In this document: positions 51,732-60,427 of the stretch, piece after piece
How positions within the stretch are numbered: position 1 is the first letter of the stretch
How the letters are laid out: the number at the start of each line of letters is the position of its first letter
Source of the DNA: JACMLC01 sp963720235
GTDB lineage: Bacteria; Acidobacteriota; Blastocatellia; Pyrinomonadales; Pyrinomonadaceae
DNA length: 64,000 nucleotides
Direction of reading: 5' to 3'
NCBI GenBank assembly: GCA_963720235.1
Contig: OY970389.1
Coordinates: forward strand, 3,844,001-3,908,000
The notes under the pieces: generated by a model
The model's input: only the letters and a program-made list of their open reading frames with translations
The model's database searches: none
Told to the model about the DNA's origin: nothing
Position numbers and translations under genes: made by a program

Positions 51732-53267
51732 TTATAATGTCTGTTTGTCAGTGAGCACTGGCTTGAACAGATCGCCCACGCGCGAGATGCGCTTGAGCAT
51801 GGTCTTGATTGTGAAATCCTGTAGCCTGATTTTTTTGCTTTTGACCTCGCTCCACTTGAGCGGAGCAGAGACCATCGCGCCCGGCTTCGGACGCACGGAG
51901 TATGGCGCGACGACAGACTTGCCGCGCGCGTTCTGCATGTGATCCATGTAAATCTGCCCGCGCTGCCGCTTGCTCAAAGCGCGTTCGATGGTCGCAGCCT
52001 GCGGATGTTTTTCCGCCACCTGCGTCACCACACGCAAAGCCACATCGGCTATCTGCTCATAACTGTAGATGGGTTTGATTGGGACATAAACATGTATCCC
52101 TCTCGAACCCGAAGTCTTCGGATAAGACTTGAGGCCGAGGCTCTCAAGCACATCTTTAACAGCCAACGCGACCTCGCAGATAGTCTCAAACTCTACGCCC
52201 GCGCCGGGGTCTAAATCGAAGACGAACCAATCCGGGCGGTCTATGTTTTTGACGCGCGAGTGCCACGGATGTCGCTCTATCGCGCCGAGGTTCGCCATGT
52301 AGAGCAATGTTGGAAGATTGTCTCCGACGATGTAATCAACCGCGTGGCCTTCGACCATATCCAGCTTCGCAGTCCGCACATAATCCGGCGCTTCGTCCAC
52401 ATCATGCTGGTGAAAAGAGCTTCCACTGATGCCGTTCGGATAACGCTTCATGATGAGCGGGCGGTCTTTCAAGTAAGGCAGGATGTGTTTTGAGACTTCG
52501 TAATAATATTTAATCAGGTCGCCTTTGGTATAGCCTTCATCCGGCCAATAGACTTTGTCGAGATTGGTGAGATGAACAATCTCTTTCCCAATCTTCACAT
52601 CAACATCTCCCGCCAGTTCTCTCTTCTTGAAAGCAATGCTGGCAGAAACAGCTTGCCTCTCATCTTTCGCTTTGACGGAAATTTTTCTGACAACTTTTCC
52701 GCCCGCGCCCTGTTTTGTCGCCGGAGATTTTTTGCGACTCGCGCGGCCCGCGCCCTCGACAGGCATACGCAATTCGAGTTGCCATCCTTCCTGTGCAAAC
52801 TCGTCGCGGCTTTTGATGAGCAGCCACTGATTGTCTCTGCCACCCATCCGCACGAGATTAAAATCGCCTTTCAGTTTTTTACCGTGCAGACGAAATTTGA
52901 GCTTTCCCTTTTCCAGTTCTGCGAGCGCATCTGTGCCTGCGACTAATTTGTAAGTTCCTTCATCCCAAATCATGTGTTCGCCCGCGCCGTAGTTTCCTTC
53001 CGGGATATGCCCTTCAAATTTCAGATACTGGACAGGATGGTCTTCGGTCGGGACGGCGAGCCTCTTCTCGCGCGGGTCGAGCGACGGGCCTCTGCGCACA
53101 GACCAAGACTTGAGCACTCCGTCCATCTCCAGACGAAAATCGAAATGGAGCATGGAGGCGTGGTGCTCCTGCACGACAAAGCGATGGCGATTGGCCTTTG
53201 AGATTTTTCCTTTCGGCTCAGGCGTGCGCCTAAAATCTCTCTTCTGTTGATAAATGTCGAGTCCCAT
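51732..53267 (-). CDS. LigD-like 3'-phosphoesterase plus polymerase (no ligase domain)
   Basis: About 511 aa from ATG at 53267 (MGLDIYQQKRDFRRTPEPKG), the usual start of the phosphoesterase module; the 60 codons upstream are repeat-derived and overlap the next gene. The PE domain (1-165) has EHHASMLHFDFRLE and EDHP, the His/Asp/Arg active-site residues. The primase-polymerase domain (about 215-500) has VYWPDEGYTKGDLIKYYYEV, the catalytic FVFDLDPG and SGSRGIHVYVPI. It would trim 3' ends and add nucleotides in non-homologous end joining. The ATP-dependent ligase domain of full LigD is absent and no Ku gene is in the window. Confidence 0.9.
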   Translation of the reverse strand: MGLDIYQQKRDFRRTPEPKGKISKANRHRFVVQEHHASMLHFDFRLEMDGVLKSWSVRRGPSLDPREKRLAVPTEDHPVQYLKFEGHIPEGNYGAGEHMIWDEGTYKLVAGTDALAELEKGKLKFRLHGKKLKGDFNLVRMGGRDNQWLLIKSRDEFAQEGWQLELRMPVEGAGRASRKKSPATKQGAGGKVVRKISVKAKDERQAVSASIAFKKRELAGDVDVKIGKEIVHLTNLDKVYWPDEGYTKGDLIKYYYEVSKHILPYLKDRPLIMKRYPNGISGSSFHQHDVDEAPDYVRTAKLDMVEGHAVDYIVGDNLPTLLYMANLGAIERHPWHSRVKNIDRPDWFVFDLDPGAGVEFETICEVALAVKDVLESLGLKSYPKTSGSRGIHVYVPIKPIYSYEQIADVALRVVTQVAEKHPQAATIERALSKRQRGQIYMDHMQNARGKSVVAPYSVRPKPGAMVSAPLKWSEVKSKKIRLQDFTIKTMLKRISRVGDLFKPVLTDKQTL

Positions 53268-53287
53268 TTTTATCTGCGGCACGAAGC

Positions 53288-53782
53288 TCAAGACTTCTCT
53301 TTGCTCTTTGCGCCTTTGCGCGAGGTTTTCTTCTCTCCGACAATTTCCGCTGTGTGGCCCACAAGGGCGTGCTCGTCTTTCACTTTCTGCAAGAGCCAGA
53401 GCGGACGCCCGCGCTCCTTGCGGCCTTTCATGCGAAAGAGTCGCCACGCGCCTTTCAGCCGCTTGCCGTGAAGACGGAAACTGAGCGAGCCGCCTTGCCA
53501 GCTTTCGAGCGGGTCTTCATCTGTAGTTGATTCAAAAGTGCCGATGTCCCATTGATAAACCTGGCCCGCGCCGTAGTGGCCTTCGCTAATCTCGCCCGTA
53601 AAAGTCAGATAAGAGAGAGCGTGGTCTCCGACCTCAACGGCCAGCCGCTTAACTGTCGGGTCAAGCGACGGGCCTTTCGGGACGGCCCAGCTTTTCAGCG
53701 TCCCGCCAATCTCAAGGCGAAAGTCCCAGTGCAGGTGGCTCGCATGATGCTCCTGCACAACGAACTTAGGCTTGCTTGCCAT
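53288..53782 (-). CDS. Stand-alone DNA 3'-phosphoesterase (LigD PE-like)
   Basis: A protein of 164 aa. MASKPKFVVQEHHASHLHWD continues to FRLE, and GDHALSYLTFTGEISEGHYG follows: the same phosphoesterase fold and active-site residues (H-x5-H-x-D-x-R, DH) as the PE domain of the next gene. It removes 3'-phosphate or ribonucleotide ends. The last 12 residues (SRKGAKSKEKS) are encoded by a dispersed palindromic repeat and are unlikely to be part of the fold. It is 21 bases upstream of the PE-polymerase gene. Confidence 0.9.
   Translation of the reverse strand: MASKPKFVVQEHHASHLHWDFRLEIGGTLKSWAVPKGPSLDPTVKRLAVEVGDHALSYLTFTGEISEGHYGAGQVYQWDIGTFESTTDEDPLESWQGGSLSFRLHGKRLKGAWRLFRMKGRKERGRPLWLLQKVKDEHALVGHTAEIVGEKKTSRKGAKSKEKS
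53297..53326. repeat. Half-copy of the 'ctttgcgcctttgcg' repeat inside the PE gene
   Basis: CTCTTTGCGCCTTTGCGCGAG lies at the 3' end of the phosphoesterase gene and encodes its SRKGAKSKE tail. It is one arm of the dispersed palindrome. Confidence 0.7.
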
Positions 53783-53808
53783 TTGACTAGCGGCTGAAAG
53801 TGTAGCTC

Positions 53809-56800
53809 TTAAAACTGGAATTTGACGGCGAATTGCACGGCGCGCGGCCCGCCCATTTGAAAGAGCGGATTAAAGCCCGTGCTATTGTTGGCGGTCTGGT
53901 TGCGGCCCAGCATGCTTGTTGACCAGCCAAACTGGTCACTGCTCAAATCTCCGACGGGGTCTCCGAAGTTCGGATGGTTGAAGAGATTGAAGACTTCCAT
54001 ACGGAATTGCAAACTCATTCTATCCGTCAGAGCAAAGCGACGATGCAAGGCAAGGTCAACCTGCGTCAGTGGAAATCCGCGCAGAGAGTTGCGCGGCAAC
54101 GTGCCTTGTCTAAGCTCATTCGGCTTGGTAAAGGCAGCGGGGTTGAGTCGCCTGCCGCCGGGCGCGTGGGGGTCGGAAATATAGAACGGCTCGCCTGCTA
54201 CTAAATCAGGTCGCAGGGTGAAGTTGCCGAACTCGGAATTGCGGCGCGAGAAGAGGTCAATGGGCGCAGAAGTGCGCGCGTTGATGAGTGTATCTATAGA
54301 CCAGTTGCGCAGGAGCGCGCCGCCGAATCCTTCTTTGACGAAAGAGGGAATGTCATAAGAGATTGCGGCCATGAAAGAGTGTCGCACATCAAAATCGGAT
54401 GGCCCGCGATCCAGCGCGGCATCATAGCCGGAGACGATAGGCAGATTGATGGACGAATCATTCGAGGCGATGTCCGACGAATTCGCGTAGGTGTAAGAGG
54501 CTACGGCCTGCAAGCCTCTCGACAATCTGCGCTGAAACTGGACTTGCACGGCGCTGTAATCCGAAGTCGCCTGATTGGTCGTGACATAGACCCGCTCGAA
54601 ATTCTGATTCGGATAGAGCAAGAGTTCCGTGCGCAGAAGTCTGCGACCGTTTGCCCTCACAAAAGTTGCCGAGAGAGTCTGCTTGCTGCCGAGCGATTGC
54701 TCGATGCCGAAGTTCCAATGCATCACGCGCGGCAGTTGCAAGTTCGGGTCTGCGACGCGAATCAGGCCCACCGGATAAGTTTGCGTGTACGGAATCGGCG
54801 TATTGTAAATCGGTTCGAGCGGGTAATAATAATAGAAGAAAGTCTTCCGACGCTGATAGGGGAACGAGCTGGCGGAATTGCCGAGCGGCCCTGAGCCGAG
54901 GTCGTAGAAGATGCCGAAGCCGCCGCGCACCATCGTCTCCAAACCCTGCTTCTCTGAAAGCTGGAAGGCAAAGCCGAAGCGCGGCGCAAAGTTATTGTAA
55001 GTGGTTTGATAGAGCGGCGTCCCCTGAGGCGCAAGCGTCAGATTCTGGCTATTGTTGAGCCCCTCCACAGTAAAAAGACTCTGCTGCTCGCCTTCGCCTA
55101 TCGGCGCAGGATTATATTCCCAACGCAGACCGTAAGTGAGACTCAGACGCCGCTTGATGCGCCAGGTGTCCTGCGCGTAAACGGAAAAGTTTGTGAAGTT
55201 AATCGCGGTGCGATCCTGCACGCTGAGGATGACGTTGCTGGCAAGCCCTGCCTTCAAGTCGTCCATGCTCGGATTAAAGATAGCGTTCTCTCTATACTTC
55301 CACTCATCATAGATGGCTGTCAGGCGGCGATAGTCGAAGCCAACCTTTAACTGATGCGCGCCGAGATTAAAAGAGAGATTATCAACGACATTGATTTGAT
55401 CCTGAAAACTGCTCGCATCCTTGCCTAAGAGAAGTGAAGTATTGCCGCCGAGACTGAGACTGTAGAAAGAATCCGCGCTCAATGCATACGACGGAAAAAT
55501 GTTCGCGCCGTTAAAAGGAACTGCGCTGCCGAAGTTATCAATCTCGAAAAATTTCTTGCCCGTGCTGCTGCTGTAGTTGATGCGAAAATCGTTTATGAGA
55601 TTCTGCGTGATGCTCTGCGTCGAGCCGAGCGTCATCGTCTCAGTCTTGAAAGACATGTGCAGCGGATTGTTCAGACTGCTTCCGGCTCCGCGCTGAACGA
55701 TTTCCGACGGCGCATAATGGTAGCGCGCAAAAATATTCACACGGTCGCTGATTCTCTGGTCCAGACGCAGGCTGCCCGCATGAAAGCTCGCGCTGTCCAT
55801 ATAGGCTGCGGAGAATTCTGCCAGCGCGGGATTGCTGCGCACAGGGCCGTTCGGCACAGGGAAAGCGTTGAGGAAAGGTCTAAGCTGCGGCAGAGCTTGC
55901 GCGCGCGCGGCCATTGACGGGACATCTCTCGTCGCAAACTGCGGCAGGTTCGCGTTCAATCCTTCATAGGAGAGAAAGAAGAATGTACGGTCTTTGAAAA
56001 TTGGCCCACTGAAGACTCCGCCGAAATTGTGTGTGTGCGAAGAAGGCAGAGTCGCGCCGCCTGCGGAAGCAAACCAGTCTTTCGCGCCCAAAACGTCGCC
56101 GCGAAAGTATTCAAAGAAGCTGCCGTGAAATTGATTCGTTCCGGTGCGCGTCGTCATGATGACCTGCGCGCCCGGCGTGCGCCCGTACTCCGGCGCAAAC
56201 GGGCTGGTCAAAATTCTCAACTCCTGCAACGCATCAACGGAGACGAGCGTGTTCGTCGTCCCCATCACGCTCGTGCTCGGCAGCGAGCCCGTGCCTGCCT
56301 GTCCCGTGCCGGAAGCTCCTGCCGCGACGCCTATGTTCGCGCTCACGCCGTCCAGCATGAAGTAGTTGGCATTGGCCCTTTGCCCGTTGACGCTCAACTG
56401 TCCCTGCTCTGTAAAAGTCGCTCTCGTCGCCACAGTGCCGGGCGCAAGCAGGATTGCGGTCTGCAAGGTTCTCCCGTTCAGAGGCAACTCTTCGAGAGTT
56501 TGCCGCTCAAGCGTGACGCCCGTCGCCATAGATTTTTTGATTATCGCGGGCTCGTCTGTAATCGTCACAGTCTCGTCTATGTGGCCCACGCGCAACCGAA
56601 CTTTAAGCTCTCTCTGCTCGTTGACCTTGAGCAGGACATCTCTGACTTCGGCAGTCGAAAATCCTTGCTGCCTTACGGACAGGACATAGTTGCCGGGCAA
56701 CAGTTCTGTGAAATTAAAGCGGCCATCGCTCGCCGTCGTCGTCTCAATCTCCGCCTTTCGTGCGGCGTCTCTGATGATGACGGTCGCGCCGGCAACGACA

Positions 56801-56970
56801 GCCCCATGCTCATCCGTCACAACGCCTTGCAGCGCGGCTGTCGCGGACACGGCAGCGTTCGTGCTGGCAGGCTGTGTGCTCTGCGCCATGCAGAGAGCGG
56901 CTGTCAGTAAAAGTATTGAAAGCGTGATGAAAAGCTGGCGACCAGTGTGTTTGTGCGAGATGGATAACAT
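53809..56970 (-). CDS. TonB-dependent receptor-like outer membrane protein (Oar-type)
   Basis: A protein of 1053 aa. A signal peptide (about 1-29, LFITLSILLLTAALCMAQ) is followed by a carboxypeptidase-regulatory-like domain (about 45-130, LQGVVTDEHGAVVAGATVII), a plug domain (about 135-300, EELPLNGRTLQTAILLAPGT, SVDALQELRILTSPFAPEYG) and a large beta barrel ending in VQFAVKFQF, with a terminal aromatic residue. This is the Oar-like family expanded in Acidobacteriota; members are thought to take up large substrates or sugars. The ligand is unknown. It stands alone and diverges from the TPR-CHAT gene across a 211-base gap. Confidence 0.92.
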   Translation of the reverse strand: MLSISHKHTGRQLFITLSILLLTAALCMAQSTQPASTNAAVSATAALQGVVTDEHGAVVAGATVIIRDAARKAEIETTTASDGRFNFTELLPGNYVLSVRQQGFSTAEVRDVLLKVNEQRELKVRLRVGHIDETVTITDEPAIIKKSMATGVTLERQTLEELPLNGRTLQTAILLAPGTVATRATFTEQGQLSVNGQRANANYFMLDGVSANIGVAAGASGTGQAGTGSLPSTSVMGTTNTLVSVDALQELRILTSPFAPEYGRTPGAQVIMTTRTGTNQFHGSFFEYFRGDVLGAKDWFASAGGATLPSSHTHNFGGVFSGPIFKDRTFFFLSYEGLNANLPQFATRDVPSMAARAQALPQLRPFLNAFPVPNGPVRSNPALAEFSAAYMDSASFHAGSLRLDQRISDRVNIFARYHYAPSEIVQRGAGSSLNNPLHMSFKTETMTLGSTQSITQNLINDFRINYSSSTGKKFFEIDNFGSAVPFNGANIFPSYALSADSFYSLSLGGNTSLLLGKDASSFQDQINVVDNLSFNLGAHQLKVGFDYRRLTAIYDEWKYRENAIFNPSMDDLKAGLASNVILSVQDRTAINFTNFSVYAQDTWRIKRRLSLTYGLRWEYNPAPIGEGEQQSLFTVEGLNNSQNLTLAPQGTPLYQTTYNNFAPRFGFAFQLSEKQGLETMVRGGFGIFYDLGSGPLGNSASSFPYQRRKTFFYYYYPLEPIYNTPIPYTQTYPVGLIRVADPNLQLPRVMHWNFGIEQSLGSKQTLSATFVRANGRRLLRTELLLYPNQNFERVYVTTNQATSDYSAVQVQFQRRLSRGLQAVASYTYANSSDIASNDSSINLPIVSGYDAALDRGPSDFDVRHSFMAAISYDIPSFVKEGFGGALLRNWSIDTLINARTSAPIDLFSRRNSEFGNFTLRPDLVAGEPFYISDPHAPGGRRLNPAAFTKPNELRQGTLPRNSLRGFPLTQVDLALHRRFALTDRMSLQFRMEVFNLFNHPNFGDPVGDLSSDQFGWSTSMLGRNQTANNSTGFNPLFQMGGPRAVQFAVKFQF

Positions 56971-57181
56971 GACATTCTCCGAACCGGTGAACCCGTGTGC
57001 AGACTTCTATAAATTGTCCGGTTTAGAAGAGGTAAAAACTTCAGGCCCTCTGCGACTGAGGCCAGTTATTCTACACCGATTTGGCCCATTCTGCCTAGCT
57101 TTGGGTTGACAAGTTGCATCAAAAAGTCAAGATTATATTTCAGCCCATCCGGGCCGAAGAAAAGCTGAAAGTTAACTTTCC

Positions 57182-60100
57182 ATGAAGGCAATAAAGAAAA
57201 TTTCCCGCAAAGGCGCAAAGGCGCAAAGAAGAGAAGACGCAAAGAGAGCATGCGAGATAAATAAACACTTAATATCTTTGCATCTTCCTTTGCGCCTTGG
57301 CGTCTTTGCGGGAATTTTCTTGCTCGCAGTCTGCCTGCTTTCCTCTACAAAGACATCCCGCGCGCATTTTTTTCATCAGACACAGGATGAAGCGACAGCC
57401 CGCGCCGCCGCGCAACAACTCTATAGCGAAGGAGAAAGACTGTTCAAAGAACACACTACGGAATCGTTGCAAAGCGCGCTCAAAAAATTTGAGCAAGCGA
57501 TTCCGCTCTGGGAAAAAGTCGGAGACAAAAGCGCGCAGGCCACGACGCTCATTTACATCGGCAATATCTATTTCGATATGAATCAGAAACAGCGCGCGTT
57601 GGATTACTTTCCAAAGGCGCTCACGCTCCTGCAAGCCATCGGCGACACACAAGCGCAGGCCGTCACGCTGAGCTTTATCGGGAAGACTTATGATGCGCTC
57701 GGCGACAAACAGCAGGCGCTTGAGTTTTACAATCGCGCGCTGCCATTGATGCAAGCAGCCGGGGCTAAAGGAGCGGAGGCCGCGACGCTGACTAACATCG
57801 GCCTCGTCTATGACAATCTGGGTGAGAAGCACAAGGCGCTTGAGTTTTACAATCGTGCGCTGCCCATCTTGCAGTCACTCAAAAATCTGCGCACGGAAGC
57901 CATCACGCTCGTCAACATCGGTCTCGTTTACGAAAGCATAGGCGAAAAACAGAAAGCTCTCACTCATTACCAGCAGGCATTGCCCATCTCTCGCGCCGCC
58001 GGAGACCGCGCCTCCGAAGCTGTCACTCTTAATAACATTGGCCTCGCCTATCATCGTCTGGGCGAGAGCGAACAAGCCTTAGATTATTTCGACCTGGCTC
58101 TGGCAATCATCCATTCTATACGCGACCGGCGACTCTTAGCCGTCACGTACAACAACCTCAGCTACGTCTATGACGCGCTCGGAGAGAGAGAGAAAGCTTT
58201 AGAGAATTTCAATCTCGTAATGCCCGTGCTGCGCGAGCTTGGCGACCGTTTTACAGAGGCCGTGACGCTCAATAACATCGGTCTTGTGCAGCACGCTCTG
58301 GGCCAACACGAGAAGGCTCTGGACTTTTTCGCGCAGGCTCTCAAATTGCGGCAGACGACGGGCGACCGTCCCGGCGAGGCCGAGACGCTGAGCGATAGAG
58401 GCATGGTCTATGCCGCGCTCGGAGATGTGCAGAAGGCTCTGGATTCCTACAACGCCGCGCTCAGCCTGAGCCGCGCTGTCGAAGACCGTCGGGTTGAGGC
58501 TTCGACCCTGCGCCGCCTCGCGCTCCTTGAACAGCAGCGCGGCAATCTCTCTGAAGCGCGCGAGAAGATGGAAGCGGCCATCTCAATCGTCGAAGCCGTG
58601 CGCACCAAGCTTGCGACACAAGAGCTACGCACTTCTTACTTTGCTTCCGTCCATGATCATTTTGAGACTTACATCTCCATCCTCATGGGCCTGCATAAAC
58701 AGCAACCCGCGCGCGGCTACGACGCGCTTGCGCTTTCCGCCAGCGAGCGTGGGCGTGCGCGCAGTATTCTGGAGATGCTCATCGAATCGCGCGCAGACAT
58801 ACGGCAGGGCATCGCTCCCGCGCTTCTCGAACGCGAGCGCAAACTCCAACAACAACTCATACTCATAGCCGAGAAGAAAACGCTACTGCTGAATGAAAAA
58901 CAGGTCAACCGCGAAGAGGCCGTCGCCTTGCAAAAAGAGTTGTTAAAAGTCCTGGACCAATTCCAGCAGACGAAAGCGGAAATCAGAATCGCCAGCCCGC
59001 GTTATGCCGCGCTGACGCAGCCCGCGCCTTCGAGCCTCAGAGAGATTCAACAACACGCGCTCGATGCAGACACGATGTTGCTTGAATACGCGCTCGGCGA
59101 TAAAAAAAGCTATCTCTGGATGGTCACGCCGACCGCGATAAAGAGCTTTGAATTGCCCGCGCGCGACGAGATTAAGCGCGCGTCTTTAGAGGTCAATCAA
59201 CTCCTGACGGCGCGCAATATTCGGATAAAGTTTGAGACGGCGGAAGAGCGTGAACAGCGTGTCTCTCAAGCTGATAGAGACTATGTGCGTGCGGCTGCGA
59301 GATTGAGCCGGATGCTACTTGGGCCAATCGCGTCCGGTTTGCAAAAGCAACGCCTGTTGATTGTCAGCGACGGCGCGCTCAACTATATCTCATTTGCGGC
59401 TTTGCCGGTTCCAACAACCGGAACGAATGCTGAATCGCTGGCCTCGCTCACACCGTTGATTGTCAATCATGAGATTGTGACTCTGCCTTCGGCTTCAACG
59501 CTCGTGACTTTGCGCAGAGAGCTTGCGGGACGCAAACCCGCGCCGAAGACCTTAGCCGTCATCGCCGACCCGGTTTATGATAAACAGGACGAGCGCGTAA
59601 AGACTGGCGCAAACGTCAAGGGAAGCGAGACGCGCGGCCTCAACGAAAGTCGAAGCGCGCACCAGAGCAAAGAGTTTCCCGATTCCATCTCTGCACAGCA
59701 AGCAAACGCAGCAGTGCAGCAGCAACAACAGTCTGCAAATTTTCCACGCATTCCCGGCACGCGCCAAGAGGCAGACAAGATTATGGAATTTGTCCCTCTG
59801 GCCCAGAGCAAGAGGGCTCTGCTGGATTTTGACGCCAGCCGGCAGACTGCGGTCAGCACAGAGTTGGGCCAGTATCGCTATGTGCATTTCGCTACGCACG
59901 GCATTCTGGACAGCGCACACCCTGAGCTTTCAAGCATTGTCCTCTCACTCGTCAACCGCGCGGGCGCGGAGCAGGATGGTTTTCTTAGGACGCATCAGGT
60001 TTTCAATCTGCGGCTGCCGGTCGAGATGGTCGTGCTGAGCGGTTGCAGCACAGGACTCGGCAAAAATATTAAGGGCGAGGGTTTGGTTGGCCTCACGCGC

Positions 60101-60322
60101 GGGTTTATGTACGCGGGCGCGGCGCGCGTTGTCGTGAGCCTCTGGAATATCTCCGACGAAGGCTCTGCCGAGTTGATGGAAGAGTTTTACAAAGGATTGC
60201 TCAAGGAGCGTTTGCCACCGGCTGCGGCTTTGAGAAAAGCGCAGCTTGAACTCTGGCGTGAGCAGCGTTGGCAGGCTCCTTACTACTGGGCCGCCTTTGT
60301 GCTGCAAGGCGAGGCCAGGTAA
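57182..60322 (+). CDS. TPR-CHAT protein (caspase-like protease fold)
   Basis: A protein of 1046 aa. The N-terminus includes a basic stretch (SRKGAKAQRREDAKR) and a hydrophobic signal segment (LRLGVFAGIFLLAVCLLSS), both encoded within a dispersed repeat. About ten 40-residue TPR units follow (about 90-480; A-x-T-L-x-N-I-G-L-V-Y...ALEFYNRALPL), then a helical region and a C-terminal CHAT domain with the dyad His (FATHG, about 906) and Cys (SGCSTG, about 955). CHAT proteases act in signalling, stress or defence. With a signal peptide, this one is likely exported or membrane-anchored. A TTG near 57288 could give a shorter, neater signal peptide. Confidence 0.9.
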   Translation: MKAIKKISRKGAKAQRREDAKRACEINKHLISLHLPLRLGVFAGIFLLAVCLLSSTKTSRAHFFHQTQDEATARAAAQQLYSEGERLFKEHTTESLQSALKKFEQAIPLWEKVGDKSAQATTLIYIGNIYFDMNQKQRALDYFPKALTLLQAIGDTQAQAVTLSFIGKTYDALGDKQQALEFYNRALPLMQAAGAKGAEAATLTNIGLVYDNLGEKHKALEFYNRALPILQSLKNLRTEAITLVNIGLVYESIGEKQKALTHYQQALPISRAAGDRASEAVTLNNIGLAYHRLGESEQALDYFDLALAIIHSIRDRRLLAVTYNNLSYVYDALGEREKALENFNLVMPVLRELGDRFTEAVTLNNIGLVQHALGQHEKALDFFAQALKLRQTTGDRPGEAETLSDRGMVYAALGDVQKALDSYNAALSLSRAVEDRRVEASTLRRLALLEQQRGNLSEAREKMEAAISIVEAVRTKLATQELRTSYFASVHDHFETYISILMGLHKQQPARGYDALALSASERGRARSILEMLIESRADIRQGIAPALLERERKLQQQLILIAEKKTLLLNEKQVNREEAVALQKELLKVLDQFQQTKAEIRIASPRYAALTQPAPSSLREIQQHALDADTMLLEYALGDKKSYLWMVTPTAIKSFELPARDEIKRASLEVNQLLTARNIRIKFETAEEREQRVSQADRDYVRAAARLSRMLLGPIASGLQKQRLLIVSDGALNYISFAALPVPTTGTNAESLASLTPLIVNHEIVTLPSASTLVTLRRELAGRKPAPKTLAVIADPVYDKQDERVKTGANVKGSETRGLNESRSAHQSKEFPDSISAQQANAAVQQQQQSANFPRIPGTRQEADKIMEFVPLAQSKRALLDFDASRQTAVSTELGQYRYVHFATHGILDSAHPELSSIVLSLVNRAGAEQDGFLRTHQVFNLRLPVEMVVLSGCSTGLGKNIKGEGLVGLTRGFMYAGAARVVVSLWNISDEGSAELMEEFYKGLLKERLPPAAALRKAQLELWREQRWQAPYYWAAFVLQGEAR
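57200..57318. repeat. Dispersed palindromic repeat inside the TPR-CHAT gene (copy 5)
   Basis: The left arm at 57201-57242 (TTTCCCGCAAAGGCGCAAAG...) and right arm at 57288-57316 (CTTTGCGCCTTGGCGTCTTT...) form the family palindrome. Both arms are translated: the left as a basic peptide, the right as part of the signal segment. Confidence 0.85.
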
Positions 60323-60427
60323 AAAAAGACGGGCCAACAGAACATTAAGACAGCAACTCAAACCGGTGAAAGCTGCTGGCCTTTGTCTGCTGGCCCGATG
60401 CGGCTGTCAGTCTCCCCCTGCGCTGCT

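Noticed and set aside
51732..53447. Longer start for the PE-polymerase gene at 53447
   Set aside because: The additional 60 residues overlap the upstream gene and include repeat-derived sequence; the family start is at 53267.
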